This document shows positions 50,160 to 58,984 of a stretch of 64,000 nucleotides of DNA, piece after piece (position 1 is the first letter of the stretch; every line of letters starts with the position of its first letter). The notes under the pieces were generated by a model. The model did not search any database and was not told where the DNA came from. It saw nothing but the letters and a program-made list of their open reading frames with translations. The DNA is from Frigidibacter albus (GTDB lineage Bacteria > Pseudomonadota > Alphaproteobacteria > Rhodobacterales > Rhodobacteraceae): NCBI RefSeq assembly GCF_009908165.1, contig NZ_JAAAUC010000001.1, positions 124,001 through 188,000 of the forward strand. The letters are read 5' to 3'. Made by a program: the position numbers and the translations under genes.

Positions 50160-51139
50160 GGGATCTCTCCAGTGGGGATGTCAGCCAGCAGGGCGATCTC
50201 GCCCGGCCAGTGGGGGCGCAGCCGGTCCGCCGCGCGCCAGGCGCGCAGGCCGGTGCGGCAGGCGAAGACGGCGCGCTGGCCGGGGGCGGGGCAGGGGCCG
50301 TCGGGGCCGAACGCCTCCACGGCCAAGCGCTGCGCATGGGGGGCGGCGGGCACCGGCGCCTCGTCGGCGCCGCGCAGGTCGACGATGAAATCGCCGGGGC
50401 GCAGATCAGCCTTGGCGACAAACCTGTGCGGCGCCTCCTTGGGCTCTGGTGCGCCGTCGAAGCGGAAGGAGGAGCTGCGGAACCCCGCCATGTCATGCCG
50501 GACCAGCTGCCCCAGCGGCGAGGGCGTCAGCCCGATCAGCACCGCCAGCGCCATCTGCGCCTGCAACGTGCCGAACATCCCCACCACCGGCCCCAGCACC
50601 CCGGCCGTGGCACAGGTGGCAAGGCTGTCCGGCAGGTCCGGAAACACCGCCCGCAGCGAGGGCGCCCCGCCGCAAAACCCGCCGACATAGCCCGCAAGCC
50701 CCAGGACCGAGGCCGAGATCAGCGGCTTGCCGGCGCGCAGGCAGGTGTCGGACAGGGTGTAGCTGACCGCGAAACTGTCGGCGCAATCCAGCACCAGATC
50801 GGCGCCCGCCACCAGCCCCGGCGCATTGGTCGGGGTGAGCCATTCCACCCGCGGCGTGACCGTGACCTCAGGGTTCAGCCCACGCGCAAAGGCCGCCGCC
50901 GCCTCGGCCTTGGGCTGGCCAAGATGCGGCCCGTAGATCGGCTGGCGGTGCAGGTTCGTCTCCTCCACCGGGTCGGGATCGACCAGCGCGATCCGCCCGA
51001 CGCCCGCCCCCGCCAGATATTGCAGCACCGGCACGCCAAGCCCGCCCGCGCCGACGACCAGCACATGGGCAGCGGCGATGCGCGCCTGCCCCGCGGCGCC
51101 GACCTCGGGCAGGATCGTCTGGCGGGAATAGCGGCTCAT
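50156..51139 (-). CDS. thiF: ThiF/MoeB/HesA-family adenylyltransferase with C-terminal rhodanese domain
   Basis: A 327-residue E1-like enzyme. The ATP-binding Rossmann part is VLVVGAGGLGVPVLQYLAGAGVGRIALVDPDPVEETNLHRQ (about residues 27-67), followed by VLDCADSF. The last 100 residues form a rhodanese-like domain with DFIVDLRGADE and an active-site loop Cys294 in FACRTGLRA. It adenylates the ThiS C-terminus and could pass sulfur to it through the rhodanese cysteine, making the thiocarboxylate sulfur donor for thiazole. The start at 51139 is behind the thiE stop overlap. The usual zinc cysteine pairs are not evident. Confidence 0.87.
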   Translation of the reverse strand: MSRYSRQTILPEVGAAGQARIAAAHVLVVGAGGLGVPVLQYLAGAGVGRIALVDPDPVEETNLHRQPIYGPHLGQPKAEAAAAFARGLNPEVTVTPRVEWLTPTNAPGLVAGADLVLDCADSFAVSYTLSDTCLRAGKPLISASVLGLAGYVGGFCGGAPSLRAVFPDLPDSLATCATAGVLGPVVGMFGTLQAQMALAVLIGLTPSPLGQLVRHDMAGFRSSSFRFDGAPEPKEAPHRFVAKADLRPGDFIVDLRGADEAPVPAAPHAQRLAVEAFGPDGPCPAPGQRAVFACRTGLRAWRAADRLRPHWPGEIALLADIPTGEIP

Positions 51140-51732
51140 GCCGTCACCTCCAGCCAGCGGCGCACCCGCGTCTCGGGGTCCGGGTTCAGGGTGATGTCGG
51201 TCACCACCGACACCACATCGGCCCCGGCGGCAAAGGCCAGCGCTGCCCGCTCCGGCGTCAGCCCGCCGATGGCGATCAGGGGGATGGCGCCGATGCGGGC
51301 CTTCCAGTCCGTCAGCTTCTCGACCCCTTGCTGGTGCCACTTCATCTGCTTCAGGATCGTCGGCCAGACCGGACCCAAGGCGATGTAGTCAGGCCGAAGC
51401 GCCAGAGCGCGGCCCAGTTCCGCCTCGTCATGAGTGGAGACGCCAAGCCGCAGCCCCGCCGCGCGGATGGCGGGCAGGTTGGCGGTGTCCAGATCCTCCT
51501 GCCCCAGATGCACCCAGTCGCAACCCGCCTCGATGGCCAGCTGCCAGTGATCGTTCACCACCAGCGCCGCGCCCGCCGCGCGGCACAGATCGCGGGCGCG
51601 GCAGATCTCGGCCCGCACTTCGGGCAACGGGCGGTCCTTCACCCGCAACTGCACCAGCTTCACGCCAAGCGGCAGCATCCGCGCCAGCCAGTCGGCACTG
51701 TCGAAGATCGGGTAGAAGCGCGGCAGGGTCAT
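51136..51732 (-). CDS. thiE: Thiamine phosphate synthase
   Basis: A 198-residue TIM-barrel enzyme that joins HMP pyrophosphate to thiazole phosphate to form thiamine monophosphate. Motifs in order: VQLRVKDR (residues 27-34), [42 protein letters not shown] and the phosphate-binding IAIGGLTPE. All are standard for ThiE/TenI; because [14 protein letters not shown] differs from the strict GPIFPTxTK, a TenI-like thiazole tautomerase role cannot be fully excluded. No other ThiE is in the operon, so synthase is the better call. It overlaps thiG and thiF by four bases each. Confidence 0.82.
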   Translation of the reverse strand: MTLPRFYPIFDSADWLARMLPLGVKLVQLRVKDRPLPEVRAEICRARDLCRAAGAALVVNDHWQLAIEAGCDWVHLGQEDLDTANLPAIRAAGLRLGVSTHDEAELGRALALRPDYIALGPVWPTILKQMKWHQQGVEKLTDWKARIGAIPLIAIGGLTPERAALAFAAGADVVSVVTDITLNPDPETRVRRWLEVTA

Positions 51733-52493
51733 GTCAGGAACGCCTTTCCCAGCACGGGGGTCGAGGGGGCCGCCATGTCGCGCGGCGCCATCGGGTCGGC
51801 CAGGAAGGCCGCGCGCCCGGCCTGAACCGCCAGCGCCATGGCCCGGGCCATGCCGGCAGGATCGCCGGCGCGGGCAACGGCGGTGTTCAGCAGGACGGCG
51901 TCATACCCCATCTCCATCGCCTGCGCCGCGTGCGAGGGCAGGCCGATCCCGGCATCCACCACCAGCGGCACATCGGCGAAATGCGCCCTCAGGCTGCGCA
52001 GCCCGTAGGGGTTGTTGAGCCCCATGCCCGACCCTATCGGCGCGCCCCAAGGCATCAGCACCTCGCAGCCCGCGTCCCGAAGCCGGCCGCAGATGCCCAG
52101 ATCCTCGGTGCAATAGGGAAAGACCTGAAATCCGTCCTCGGTCAGGATCCGCGCCGCCTCGACCAGCCCGACCACATCGGGCTGCAGCGTGTCGGTATGG
52201 CCGATCACCTCCAGCTTGATCCAGGGGGTGCCGAACAGCTCGCGCGCCATATGGGCGGTCGTCACCGCCTCCTTGACGCTGTGGCAGCCGGCCGTGTTGG
52301 GCAGGAGGCGGGTGCCAAGCCCCTGGATCAGCGACCAGAAATCCTGCCCGCCGCCCTGTTCGCGCCGCAGGCTGACCGTGGCGATCCCGGCGCCCGAGGC
52401 GCGGAACGCCTCGGCCAGCACGGCGGGGGAGGGATATTGCGCGGTGCCCAGCATCAGCGCGCTTGCAACCTCGGTTCCGTAGAAGACCGGCAT
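51729..52493 (-). CDS. thiG: Thiazole synthase
   Basis: A 254-residue TIM-barrel protein that condenses deoxyxylulose 5-phosphate, dehydroglycine and ThiS-thiocarboxylate sulfur into the thiazole phosphate. The key block [15 protein letters not shown] (residues 63-77) and the Schiff-base lysine in [16 protein letters not shown] are present, followed by [29 protein letters not shown] and the phosphate loop [17 protein letters not shown]. It acts with ThiS, ThiF and ThiO encoded beside it. Full length for the family. Confidence 0.93.
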   Translation of the reverse strand: MPVFYGTEVASALMLGTAQYPSPAVLAEAFRASGAGIATVSLRREQGGGQDFWSLIQGLGTRLLPNTAGCHSVKEAVTTAHMARELFGTPWIKLEVIGHTDTLQPDVVGLVEAARILTEDGFQVFPYCTEDLGICGRLRDAGCEVLMPWGAPIGSGMGLNNPYGLRSLRAHFADVPLVVDAGIGLPSHAAQAMEMGYDAVLLNTAVARAGDPAGMARAMALAVQAGRAAFLADPMAPRDMAAPSTPVLGKAFLT

Positions 52494-52496
52494 GGG

Positions 52497-52691
52497 TCAA
52501 CCTCCTTGCATGGGGGCGAGAACCTCGATGCGGTCGCCCTCGGTGATCGGGGTGCTGGCGCGCAGGCCAGCGGGCACGAAGGCGCCGTTGCGGGCGGTGG
52601 CGACCTTGGGGCCAAAGCCGGCCTCGTGCAGCAGATCGGCAAGCGTAGTAGCGCCGGTCTGCAGCGGCGCGCCGTTGAGGGTGATGGTCAT
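52497..52691 (-). CDS. thiS: Sulfur carrier protein ThiS
   Basis: A 64-residue ubiquitin-fold carrier. It starts MTITLNGAP and ends in the required Gly-Gly (MQGG, residues 63-64), which ThiF adenylates and which becomes a thiocarboxylate. TTLADLLHEAGF and VATARNGAFVP are typical internal segments. It lies three bases upstream of thiG on the same transcript and overlaps the thiO stop, so its position also fits. The open frame upstream belongs to thiO in another frame and is not part of it. Confidence 0.92.
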   Translation of the reverse strand: MTITLNGAPLQTGATTLADLLHEAGFGPKVATARNGAFVPAGLRASTPITEGDRIEVLAPMQGG

Positions 52692-53668
52692 GTCGGTGCC
52701 TCGTCCATGAAGTCGGGGATGGTGCCGGTTTCCAGATGATCCGCCGCCATCGCGGCAACGGCTGGCGACAGCAGGAAGCCGTGGCGATAGAGCCCATTGG
52801 CATAAAGCGTGCCCCCGCGCCGCCGCAGCGCGGGCAGGTTGCCGGGGAAGGCGGGGCGGGCATCGGCGCCGGTTTCCAGCACTTCGGCCTCGCCAAAGGC
52901 CGGGTGCAGCGCATAGGCGGCCGACAGCAGCTCCAGCACGGACCGCACGGTGACGGCGCCGCGGCGGTCGCTTTCGATCATCGTGGCGCCCAGCATGAAC
53001 ACCCCGTCGCCGCGCGGCACGATATAAAGCGGGATGCGCGGATGCAGCAGCCGGACCGGCCGTGACAGGGTGATGCCCGGACAACGCAGCACCAGCATCT
53101 CGCCGCGCACGCCGCGCAGGTCGGCCAGCTGGTCGCGCGCCGCGAGCCCGCGGGCGTCGATCACCAGATCGGGCTGGGTCGCGGGCGGGGCGGTGTGGAA
53201 GGCCACGCCCTGCGCCAGCAGCCGGGCGCGCAGTTCGGCCAGCGCGGCGCGCGGCGACAGATGCGCCTCGGCCTCATAGAACAGGCCCGAGGCAAAGCGC
53301 CCCGCGAGATCGGGCTCCAGCGCGGCGATACCGTCGGCGTCCAGCGTCCGGTGCCCTGTGGTCCGACGGGCAAAGCGCAGCCGCTCGCCACTGTCGCGCG
53401 CAAGGGTCAGGACCAGCGTGCCGGCTCGGTGGGTCAGGCCGGTGTGCTGGTCCCACCAGTCGAGGGCGGGCTGGCCGTGACGCGCGACGATCTCGCCGCC
53501 GGTCTCCGCCTCGCAGAACGGGGCGAGCATCCCGCCCGCCCACCAGGAACAGGCATGAGGGCCGGGGGCGGGGGCCGGATCGACCAGCTCGACCGCGTGG
53601 CCCCGCGCAGTCAGTTCGGTGGCAAGGGCAAGGCCCATCACCCCGGCGCCAAGGATGCGAAGGGTCAT
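52688..53668 (-). CDS. thiO: Glycine oxidase ThiO (FAD-dependent)
   Basis: A 326-residue D-amino-acid oxidase-family flavoprotein with the dinucleotide-binding motif [20 protein letters not shown] at residues 5-24, the segment [17 protein letters not shown], and the C-terminal [13 protein letters not shown] that closes the FAD site. It oxidises glycine to the imine (dehydroglycine) needed by ThiG. Aerobic bacteria use this route instead of ThiH, and no thiH is seen. The ATG at 53668 overlaps the thiD stop; an upstream in-frame extension reads through thiD and is rejected. Confidence 0.9.
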   Translation of the reverse strand: MTLRILGAGVMGLALATELTARGHAVELVDPAPAPGPHACSWWAGGMLAPFCEAETGGEIVARHGQPALDWWDQHTGLTHRAGTLVLTLARDSGERLRFARRTTGHRTLDADGIAALEPDLAGRFASGLFYEAEAHLSPRAALAELRARLLAQGVAFHTAPPATQPDLVIDARGLAARDQLADLRGVRGEMLVLRCPGITLSRPVRLLHPRIPLYIVPRGDGVFMLGATMIESDRRGAVTVRSVLELLSAAYALHPAFGEAEVLETGADARPAFPGNLPALRRRGGTLYANGLYRHGFLLSPAVAAMAADHLETGTIPDFMDEAPT

Positions 53669-54468
53669 GCCGTGGTCCCCCAGAACGCGTGGAAGTGATG
53701 TACCGGGCCGTGACCGGAGCCGACCTTCAGCCCATCGGCCGCGGCAAGGGCCGCCTGCAGGTAGCCATGCGCCAGGATCACCGCCTGCGGCACCGTCCGG
53801 CCCTGCGCCAGCCCGGCCGCGATGGCCGCCGACAGCGTGCAGCCGGTGCCGTGGGTGTTGCGCGTGGCGATGCGGGGGGCGGTCAGGCGATGCCGCTCGG
53901 GCCCCAGCAGCAGGTCGGTGCAGATGGGGCCCTCGGCATGGCCGCCCTTCATCAGCACCCACGCGGGACCAAGCGCCAGCAGCGCCCGGCCCTGCGCCTC
54001 GCGGGCCGCAAGGCCCGCGGCAGGGGCCGTGCCCAGCAGGTCTGCCGCCTCGGGCAGGTTCGGGGTCAGCACCGTGGCCAGCGGCAACAGCTCCTCGCGC
54101 AGCGCGGCAATCGCGTCTACCGCCAGCAGCCGGTCGCCGGATTTCGCCACCATCACCGGATCGAGCACCACCGGCAGCCCGCGCCCGCGCAGCCCCTCGG
54201 CCACGGCGCGGATCACGGACGGGTCGCCCAGCATCCCGATCTTGACGGACGCCACCGCCAGATCGTCCAGAACCGCAGCGATCTGGGCCCGCACGATGGC
54301 AGGGGACAGCGCCAGAACTGCCGTCACCGCGCGGGTGTTCTGCGCGGTGATCGCGGTCAGCACAGAGGCGCCATAGCAGCCAAGCGCCGAAAAGGTCTTG
54401 AGATCGGCCTGAATGCCGGCCCCGCCGCCGCTGTCGGACCCCGCGATGGTCAATGCGATTGCCGTCAT
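53665..54468 (-). CDS. thiD: Hydroxymethylpyrimidine/phosphomethylpyrimidine kinase
   Basis: A 267-residue ribokinase-fold enzyme that phosphorylates HMP and HMP phosphate. The N-terminus [22 protein letters not shown] (residues 5-26) is diagnostic. [35 protein letters not shown] and the catalytic anion hole [18 protein letters not shown] complete the family set. The ATG at 54468 is behind GGGAGGCGAC; the frame extends upstream into the riboswitch and is not used. It is the first gene of the operon and connects the salvaged pyrimidine from TenA and ThiXYZ to ThiE. Confidence 0.93.
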   Translation of the reverse strand: MTAIALTIAGSDSGGGAGIQADLKTFSALGCYGASVLTAITAQNTRAVTAVLALSPAIVRAQIAAVLDDLAVASVKIGMLGDPSVIRAVAEGLRGRGLPVVLDPVMVAKSGDRLLAVDAIAALREELLPLATVLTPNLPEAADLLGTAPAAGLAAREAQGRALLALGPAWVLMKGGHAEGPICTDLLLGPERHRLTAPRIATRNTHGTGCTLSAAIAAGLAQGRTVPQAVILAHGYLQAALAAADGLKVGSGHGPVHHFHAFWGTTA

Positions 54469-54540
54469 GTCGCCTCCCTTCGACCGACGGAATGGGAGGG
54501 GGCTTGCAGGCACAGAACTGCCATGCGTAACCAAGCTACC

Positions 54541-54624
54541 CGTTCCCTCCGCCGGTATTAACCGGATCAGGTTCGATGGGTTGGCTGCTGCCTCTCAGCC
54601 CCGGTCGCCCGGGGCACCCCAACG
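54541..54624 (-). ncRNA. TPP riboswitch (THI element)
   Basis: On the minus strand the leader upstream of thiD reads GGGGTGCC, then GGGGCTGAGA, then ACCC...GAACCTGATCCGGTTAATACC and GGCGGAGGGAA, the conserved THI-box sequence. The closing P1 helix is formed by CGTT at the 5' side (54621-54624) and AACG at the 3' side (54541-54544). The conserved CUGAGA and GAACCUGAUC elements that contact the pyrimidine and pyrophosphate of TPP are both intact. It lies about 70 bases before the thiD start, so ligand binding probably controls translation or transcription of the whole operon. Confidence 0.96.
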
Positions 54625-54637
54625 AGTATGTTCGCAA

Positions 54638-54666
54638 ATGCTAGGGTGGAATCGGCTCACCGGCAA
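54638..54666 (-). promoter_or_regulatory. Candidate promoter of the thiamine operon
   Basis: On the minus strand, TTGCCG (54661-54666) and TAGCAT (54638-54643) are separated by exactly 17 bases, resembling a sigma-70-type -35/-10 pair (four of six matches each). Transcription would start a few bases before the TPP riboswitch, as expected. Confidence 0.5.
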
Positions 54667-54829
54667 GGACCAGCGCCATCCCGGCCCGATATTCCGAGCA
54701 GTTGATCCGGCGGCGACCATGCTCGGCTGACTTCATCAACCAGTCGGCGACGTTCGCGCCGTTCAAATCGCAAGTATTCTTGCGCCGCAGGGCGTCGCGA
54801 GGCGATTGCATTGCAAGCAGGACGATAGC

Positions 54830-54934
54830 ATGGTGGGTGAGACGGAAGATCCCATGGTGTTCAACCCCTGGCTGGTGGTGATCCCAGGCTTGGCACTGTT
54901 CGGGCTGTGATGGCGGTCAACCCAGATCCCCCCA
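54830..54934 (+). pseudogene. Dipeptide/oligopeptide ABC permease, C-terminal scrap
   Basis: A short stretch reads PMVFNPWLVVIPGLALFGL, then a stop, and continues one frame over as VMAVN. This is the final transmembrane segment of DppC/OppC-type permeases, which read FPGLAIxLxxLAxNLxGDxLRD. No start, upstream domain or full C-terminus is present. It lies immediately before scraps of the matching ATPases, in the natural gene order. Confidence 0.6.
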
Positions 54935-55165
54935 CTGCAGCGCAGCCCGCATGCGGCCGGGCGAGATCGACCTTGCCGATCTCCCCGGCGGCGCGCCTGT
55001 CACGAGAGGTGCTGGGACGGCGCATAGGCTTCATCTTCCAGGACCCGATGTCGTCGCTCAACCGGTCTACATGATCGGCAGGCACTGACCGAGGGGATGC
55101 GTCTGCACTCAGGTGCCTCTTGGTGGGCGAATCCGGCTGCGGAAAATCCACGCTCGCGCGGATGC
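54935..55165 (+). pseudogene. Dipeptide/oligopeptide ABC ATPase scraps (DppD- and DppF-like)
   Basis: Fragments in several frames: PGEIDLADLPGG and REVLGRRIGFIFQDPMSSLN (the Q-loop region of DppD/OppD), then VYMIGR and LTEGMRLHS in shifted frames, and finally LLVGESGCGKSTLARM, the Walker A region of a DppF/OppF protein. Walker A now follows the Q-loop, the reverse of normal order within one protein, so two ATPase genes have been reduced to short pieces joined by deletions. Nothing functional can be made. Confidence 0.75.
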
Positions 55166-55209
55166 GCGGCGTTTTCATCAAGCCGCAATCCGATTGGCCT
55201 TCCGTCGAC

Positions 55210-55688
55210 CGGGCGCAAGGGCGCGCGCGGCGCTATGCGGCAGCGGAAGTCCTGCAAGCGCGGTATTTCCTTGAAGGCTGGGCGGCACAACTGGCGGTCG
55301 CGGGGATAGACCAGGCTTGACCGTCTTGTCGGCCTTGTCGAGGCGATGGACGGGGCGCTTGCACGGCAACAGCTCGCAGCTTGACCGGCTGGACGAAGAG
55401 GTCCACGGGATCATTGCAGAGACCTGCGGAAACTCGGTGCTGATGGATCTGCGGGAAATTGTGTGCGGCGCCTGTGCCCGCCGCGAGCGTCCGCAAAGGA
55501 CGCAGACTGCCCCGGAAGGTGGCAAGCTGGTCGTCATCTCGCGCCGGGTTGCCGAACATCGCCGCATCGTGGAGGCTGTTAGGGCGGGCGATCCGGCAGA
55601 GGCGAACCGGGCCGATGCGGGCGCATATCCTTGGGCTTGCGCCCGCAATGTCGTGCATCTGCCGGGAGACGCGACCGCCGCCGAGTGA
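55210..55688 (+). pseudogene. GntR-family regulator (FCD domain), degenerate
   Basis: The C-terminal FCD domain is readable across at least three frames: ARRYAAAEVLQARYFLEGWAAQLAVAG, then DRLVGLVEAMDGALARQQ, then LDEEVHGIIAETCGNSVLMDLREIV and VISRRVAEHRRIVEAVRAGDPAEANR, then MRAHILGLA, then NVVHLPGDATAAE. The metal-binding FCD histidines (EEVHGIIAE, AEHRRIVEA, MRAHI) remain. The helix-turn-helix domain is missing and the front is joined to the ATPase scrap. It was presumably the regulator of the lost peptide transporter. Confidence 0.78.
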
Positions 55689-55933
55689 TCGGCTGCGGCC
55701 GCCTTCGAACGATCAGCCAGCTGTTTCCAGCGCAGCCAGATCGACGGATACCGGAGAGACGAATGTTGAAACCTCGCGGTTCCCGATGCGGATGGTGCCG
55801 CCCTGATAGTTGCCAAGCACCTCGTCGCCGAGATCCGAGGCCGAGACGCTGGTGGTTCTGACGCCGGTGTCCACGGGCGGCCATGCCCGATCCAAATCAG
55901 CCCTGACCCGCCTCCACACTCCGTTCCGTCGGC
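55689..55933. other. Intergenic remainder before the Mrp operon end
   Basis: A minus-strand open frame at 55713-55919 contains DLGDEVLGNYQGGTIRIGNREVSTFVSPVSVDL, which has protein-like composition but matches no family I recognise and lacks a ribosome-binding site. It may be another remnant of the degraded region. Confidence 0.3.
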
Positions 55934-56314
55934 TCAGGTCCTGTCGTCCGTCTCCGATTCCGGCGCGTCATCGTAGATGGCCCAGCCAGGGCCTCGCCCA
56001 GTTTCCGGCAGGTCGGTCGGTTTCAGGTTCATGACCATGTAGGTCTTGGCTATGAAATGCGCGGTGATCGGTGCCGTCAGAAAAAGGAAGAGCGTGATCA
56101 GGAGCTCGTGGAACGAGAGCATGCCGCCGACCAGAAGGAAGTAGAGCATCGAGGCTATCAGCACGCCGCCCACACCGAGTGTCGTCGCCTTGGTGGGAGA
56201 ATGCAGGCGTTGCATTGTCGTGCGCAGCTTGAGCAGCCCCAACGAGCCAACGAGCCCGAAGATGCCGCCGACGACAAGAAAGAACGACACGAGGATCTCT
56301 GCGATGACAGTCAT
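55934..56314 (-). CDS. mrpG: Cation/proton antiporter subunit G
   Basis: A 126-residue membrane protein with three helices (VIAEILVSFFLVVGGIFGLVGSLG, TLGVGGVLIASMLYFLLVGG and LLITLFLFLTAPITAHFIAK). The MrpG signature GLLKLRTTMQRLHSPTKATTLG lies between helices 1 and 2. The C-terminal tail is polar and acidic. It is the last gene of the operon and part of the inner-membrane multisubunit Na+ or K+/H+ antiporter complex. Confidence 0.92.
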   Translation of the reverse strand: MTVIAEILVSFFLVVGGIFGLVGSLGLLKLRTTMQRLHSPTKATTLGVGGVLIASMLYFLLVGGMLSFHELLITLFLFLTAPITAHFIAKTYMVMNLKPTDLPETGRGPGWAIYDDAPESETDDRT

Positions 56315-56322
56315 TCTGGGTC

Positions 56323-56592
56323 CTATTCGATGATGTCGCCGCGCAACACGAAGCGGCAGTAGGCGACCGTCGAGACGAAGCCGACCATGGCGACCAGCAT
56401 TGCGGCCTCATAGTAGATCGTGGTGCCGCGGAGGATGCCGTAGACCATGAACAGCGCGATGACGTTGATCACCATGGTGTCGAGCGCGAGGATCCGGTCG
56501 GCAGCATCGGGGCCCACCACCATCCGCCAGGCGGTCATCAGCAGGCCAAGCCCGAAGCAGGCGAAGGCGAACCAGAGGGCGATGGCGATCAT
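56323..56592 (-). CDS. mrpF: Cation/proton antiporter subunit F
   Basis: An 89-residue protein with three hydrophobic helices and the conserved motif RMVVGPDAADRILALDTM (residues 23-40), the MrpF/PhaF hallmark. The acidic-basic motif is thought to lie in the membrane near the ion path. Its start overlaps the mrpE stop and it precedes mrpG by eight bases. Full length for the family. Confidence 0.93.
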   Translation of the reverse strand: MIAIALWFAFACFGLGLLMTAWRMVVGPDAADRILALDTMVINVIALFMVYGILRGTTIYYEAAMLVAMVGFVSTVAYCRFVLRGDIIE

Positions 56593-57080
56593 GGGAAAAT
56601 CTCCTTCAGCGGGGCTTCGTAGCGGGCCTTGATCGTATCGCGCACGCCGCCCGGATCATCGGTATGCAGGCAGTGCACCAGGATACTGCTTGCATCGGCC
56701 GACAGCGTTGCCGAGACGGTCCCGGGGGTCAGGGTGATCGTGCCGGCAAGCCAGGTGATAGCCTCGGGCGAGGTCAGATCAAGCGGGACTACGATCCATT
56801 GCGAGTGGACTTCGTCCCGTTTCTTGAACAGGATGATCATCGCGACCTCGACGTTGGCGATGACGATATCCCACAGGACCATCCCGATATACCTGACGGC
56901 GACCAGGGGTTTGCGCAGCTTGGGCCGGTTTGGCCAGTAGGCTGCCGTCAGCATCGGAATGGCAAGACCAAGCACGCTGCCGAGCAGGAGGTTGCCAAGC
57001 GTGACCTTGTTTACGAGGCCGAGCCAGACCAGGGTCAGGGTGGCGCTGAGGATCGGGTGGGGAACAAGACGTGCGATCAT
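56589..57080 (-). CDS. mrpE: Cation/proton antiporter subunit E
   Basis: A 163-residue protein: two to three N-terminal hydrophobic segments, then a cytoplasmic domain with IVVPLDLTSPEAITWLAGTITLTPGTVSATLS, the typical MrpE block, and ILVHCLHTDD. It is needed for assembly of the Mrp complex. Overlaps mrpD and mrpF by four bases each, so the operon is translationally coupled. Confidence 0.93.
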   Translation of the reverse strand: MIARLVPHPILSATLTLVWLGLVNKVTLGNLLLGSVLGLAIPMLTAAYWPNRPKLRKPLVAVRYIGMVLWDIVIANVEVAMIILFKKRDEVHSQWIVVPLDLTSPEAITWLAGTITLTPGTVSATLSADASSILVHCLHTDDPGGVRDTIKARYEAPLKEIFP

Positions 57081-58624
57081 GGCTGGTCCTCCGCCTCGGT
57101 TCCAAGCACGGCCCCGATATAGCCGTCACGATCGAAAACCTGCTCGGAGGTCTGAGCCAGGAAGGCCGATACCGGTCCGGCGAAGACCGATAGCGCTGCG
57201 AGCACCGCCAGCGCGGTCAGGGTCGGCGCGATCTCGAACGCCGAAGCGGCCCGGACGGGCGTGACTGGCCCGTGACCCGGTCCTGTCGGAGCCGCGACCG
57301 GGATACTGGTCGATTCCCAGAAGAGCTGGCTGCCGGCGCGGGCAAAACCGACGATGGTGACCAACGAGCCGGCAAGCACCGCGCCCCAGGCCCAGGGCAT
57401 CTGGCCGGGATCGCGCAGCGCGTCGAGGATCAGCAGTTTACCCAGGAAGCCGCTGAGCGGGGGCATGCCCGCCATGCCGATTGCAGCAGCGAAGAAAAGC
57501 CCGGCGAAGAGCCCGTTCTGGACGGTCGCCGGCAGCGGGATCAGCGTCTGGTCCTTGCGGCGCGACAGCAGCAGGTCGGCCACGAGGAACAGCGCGGCCC
57601 CGGCGAAGGTCGAATGGACGAGGTAATAGAGGGCGGCGAGGGTCGCCTCGGGGGTGAAGCTTGCAACGGCGACCATCAACGTCCCCATCGATCCCAGTAC
57701 CGAGAAGGCGATCAGCGGCAGCAGAGCGCGCGCGCCCAGAACCCCCAATGCCCCGATCACGATGGTGACGATGGCGGCCGGGAACAGCCATGTCGCGGCA
57801 AGCGGCCCGGTCGCCTCGATATCCGGCCCGAAGGCCAGGGTATGCACCCGGATGATCGCATAGGCCCCGACCTTGGTCATGATGGCGAACAACGCGGCTA
57901 CCGGGGCGGGCGCGTTGGCGTAGGTGCCCGGCAGCCAGAACTGCAGCGGGAACAGCGCCGCCTTGAGCGCGAAGACGATCATCAGCAGCATCGCGGCGAC
58001 CCGGACCAGTGCGGCGTCCTCGATCGGGATTTCGCGCAGCTTGAGCGCGAGATCGGCGATGTTCAGCGTTCCGGTGCTGGCATAGAGGACGCCGAGCCCG
58101 AAGAGGAACAGGGTGGATCCGGCCAGGTTCATGACGATGTACTGCACGCCCGCCTGCATGCGCTCGCGCCCGCCGCCGTGGATCATCAGGCCGTAGGAGG
58201 CGATCAGCAGCACCTCGAAGAAGACGAACAGGTTGAAGATGTCTCCGGTCAGGAAGGCACCGCAGATGCCCATGATCTGGAACTGGAACAAGGCATGGAA
58301 ATGCCTTCCGCGGGCGTCCCAGCCGGTGGCGACGGCGTGAACCAGCACGATCAGGGCAAGAACGCTGGTCAGCAGCACCATCAGGGCCGAGAGCCGGTCG
58401 AGGACGAGCACGATGCCGAAGGGCGCCGGCCAGTTGCCAAGGTAGTAGACCTGCGTCTCCCCGCTGCCCGAGGCCACCGTAAGGCCGACGGCTATGGCGA
58501 CAATGGCCACCGCCCCTGCCAGAGACGTGGTGCGCGCCAAAGTCAGATCGTGGCGCATGACGAAGGCGATCAGCGGCGCCAGCAGCGCCGGCAGGATCAC
58601 CGGCGCAATAATCCAGTGGTTCAT
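57077..58624 (-). CDS. mrpD: Cation/proton antiporter subunit D (NuoN-like)
   Basis: A 515-residue polytopic subunit with about 14 helices, homologous to NuoL/M/N proton-pumping subunits. Conserved elements: FLTGDIFNLFVFFEVLLIASYGL (with the helix 5 Glu), FALKAALFPLQFWLPGTYANAPAPVAALFAIMTKVGAYAIIRV (the Lys-containing discontinuous helix region) and PLIAFSVLGSMGTLMVAVASFTP. It provides one of the two antiport-like channels of the complex. Start overlaps mrpC stop. Confidence 0.94.
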   Translation of the reverse strand: MNHWIIAPVILPALLAPLIAFVMRHDLTLARTTSLAGAVAIVAIAVGLTVASGSGETQVYYLGNWPAPFGIVLVLDRLSALMVLLTSVLALIVLVHAVATGWDARGRHFHALFQFQIMGICGAFLTGDIFNLFVFFEVLLIASYGLMIHGGGRERMQAGVQYIVMNLAGSTLFLFGLGVLYASTGTLNIADLALKLREIPIEDAALVRVAAMLLMIVFALKAALFPLQFWLPGTYANAPAPVAALFAIMTKVGAYAIIRVHTLAFGPDIEATGPLAATWLFPAAIVTIVIGALGVLGARALLPLIAFSVLGSMGTLMVAVASFTPEATLAALYYLVHSTFAGAALFLVADLLLSRRKDQTLIPLPATVQNGLFAGLFFAAAIGMAGMPPLSGFLGKLLILDALRDPGQMPWAWGAVLAGSLVTIVGFARAGSQLFWESTSIPVAAPTGPGHGPVTPVRAASAFEIAPTLTALAVLAALSVFAGPVSAFLAQTSEQVFDRDGYIGAVLGTEAEDQP

Positions 58625-58983
58625 CGGTGGCTCTCCTGGGGTGCGGCATCGTCCTCGGGCGGGGCGATGTCGATCCGGTCGCTGCCGGATTCCAGGAAGG
58701 CGCCAAGCGCGACGATGACCAGCACGGCCGTCATCCCGAACGAGATGACGATTGCCGTCAGCACCAGCGCCTGTGGCAGGGGATCGGTGTAGGTGGCGTC
58801 ACCGTATCTTGACAGGACCGGCGGCAGGCCGGATGCGAGCCGTCCCGAGGCGAACAGGAAGATGTTCACCGCATATGACAGGAGGGCAAGCCCCAGGATA
58901 ACGGGGAAGGTGCGCAGACGCAGGATCAGGTAAACACCCCCTGCCGTCAGCACCGCCACCGAGCTTGCGACCACGATCTCCAT
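58621..58983 (-). CDS. mrpC: Cation/proton antiporter subunit C (NuoK-like)
   Basis: A 120-residue three-helix protein: VVASSVAVLTAGGVYLILRL, FPVILGLALLSYAVNIFLFASG and PQALVLTAIVISFGMTAVLVIVALGAFL, where DPLPQALVLTAIVISFG is the NuoK/MrpC signature. The ATG at 58983 is chosen; the open frame upstream overlaps mrpA and is spurious. It lies one base after the end of the fused mrpAB gene and overlaps mrpD. Confidence 0.92.
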   Translation of the reverse strand: MEIVVASSVAVLTAGGVYLILRLRTFPVILGLALLSYAVNIFLFASGRLASGLPPVLSRYGDATYTDPLPQALVLTAIVISFGMTAVLVIVALGAFLESGSDRIDIAPPEDDAAPQESHR

Positions 58984-58984
58984 C

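Noticed and set aside
55713-55919. Small minus-strand protein of 68 residues
   Set aside because: No ribosome-binding site, no family match; left as part of the degraded intergenic region.
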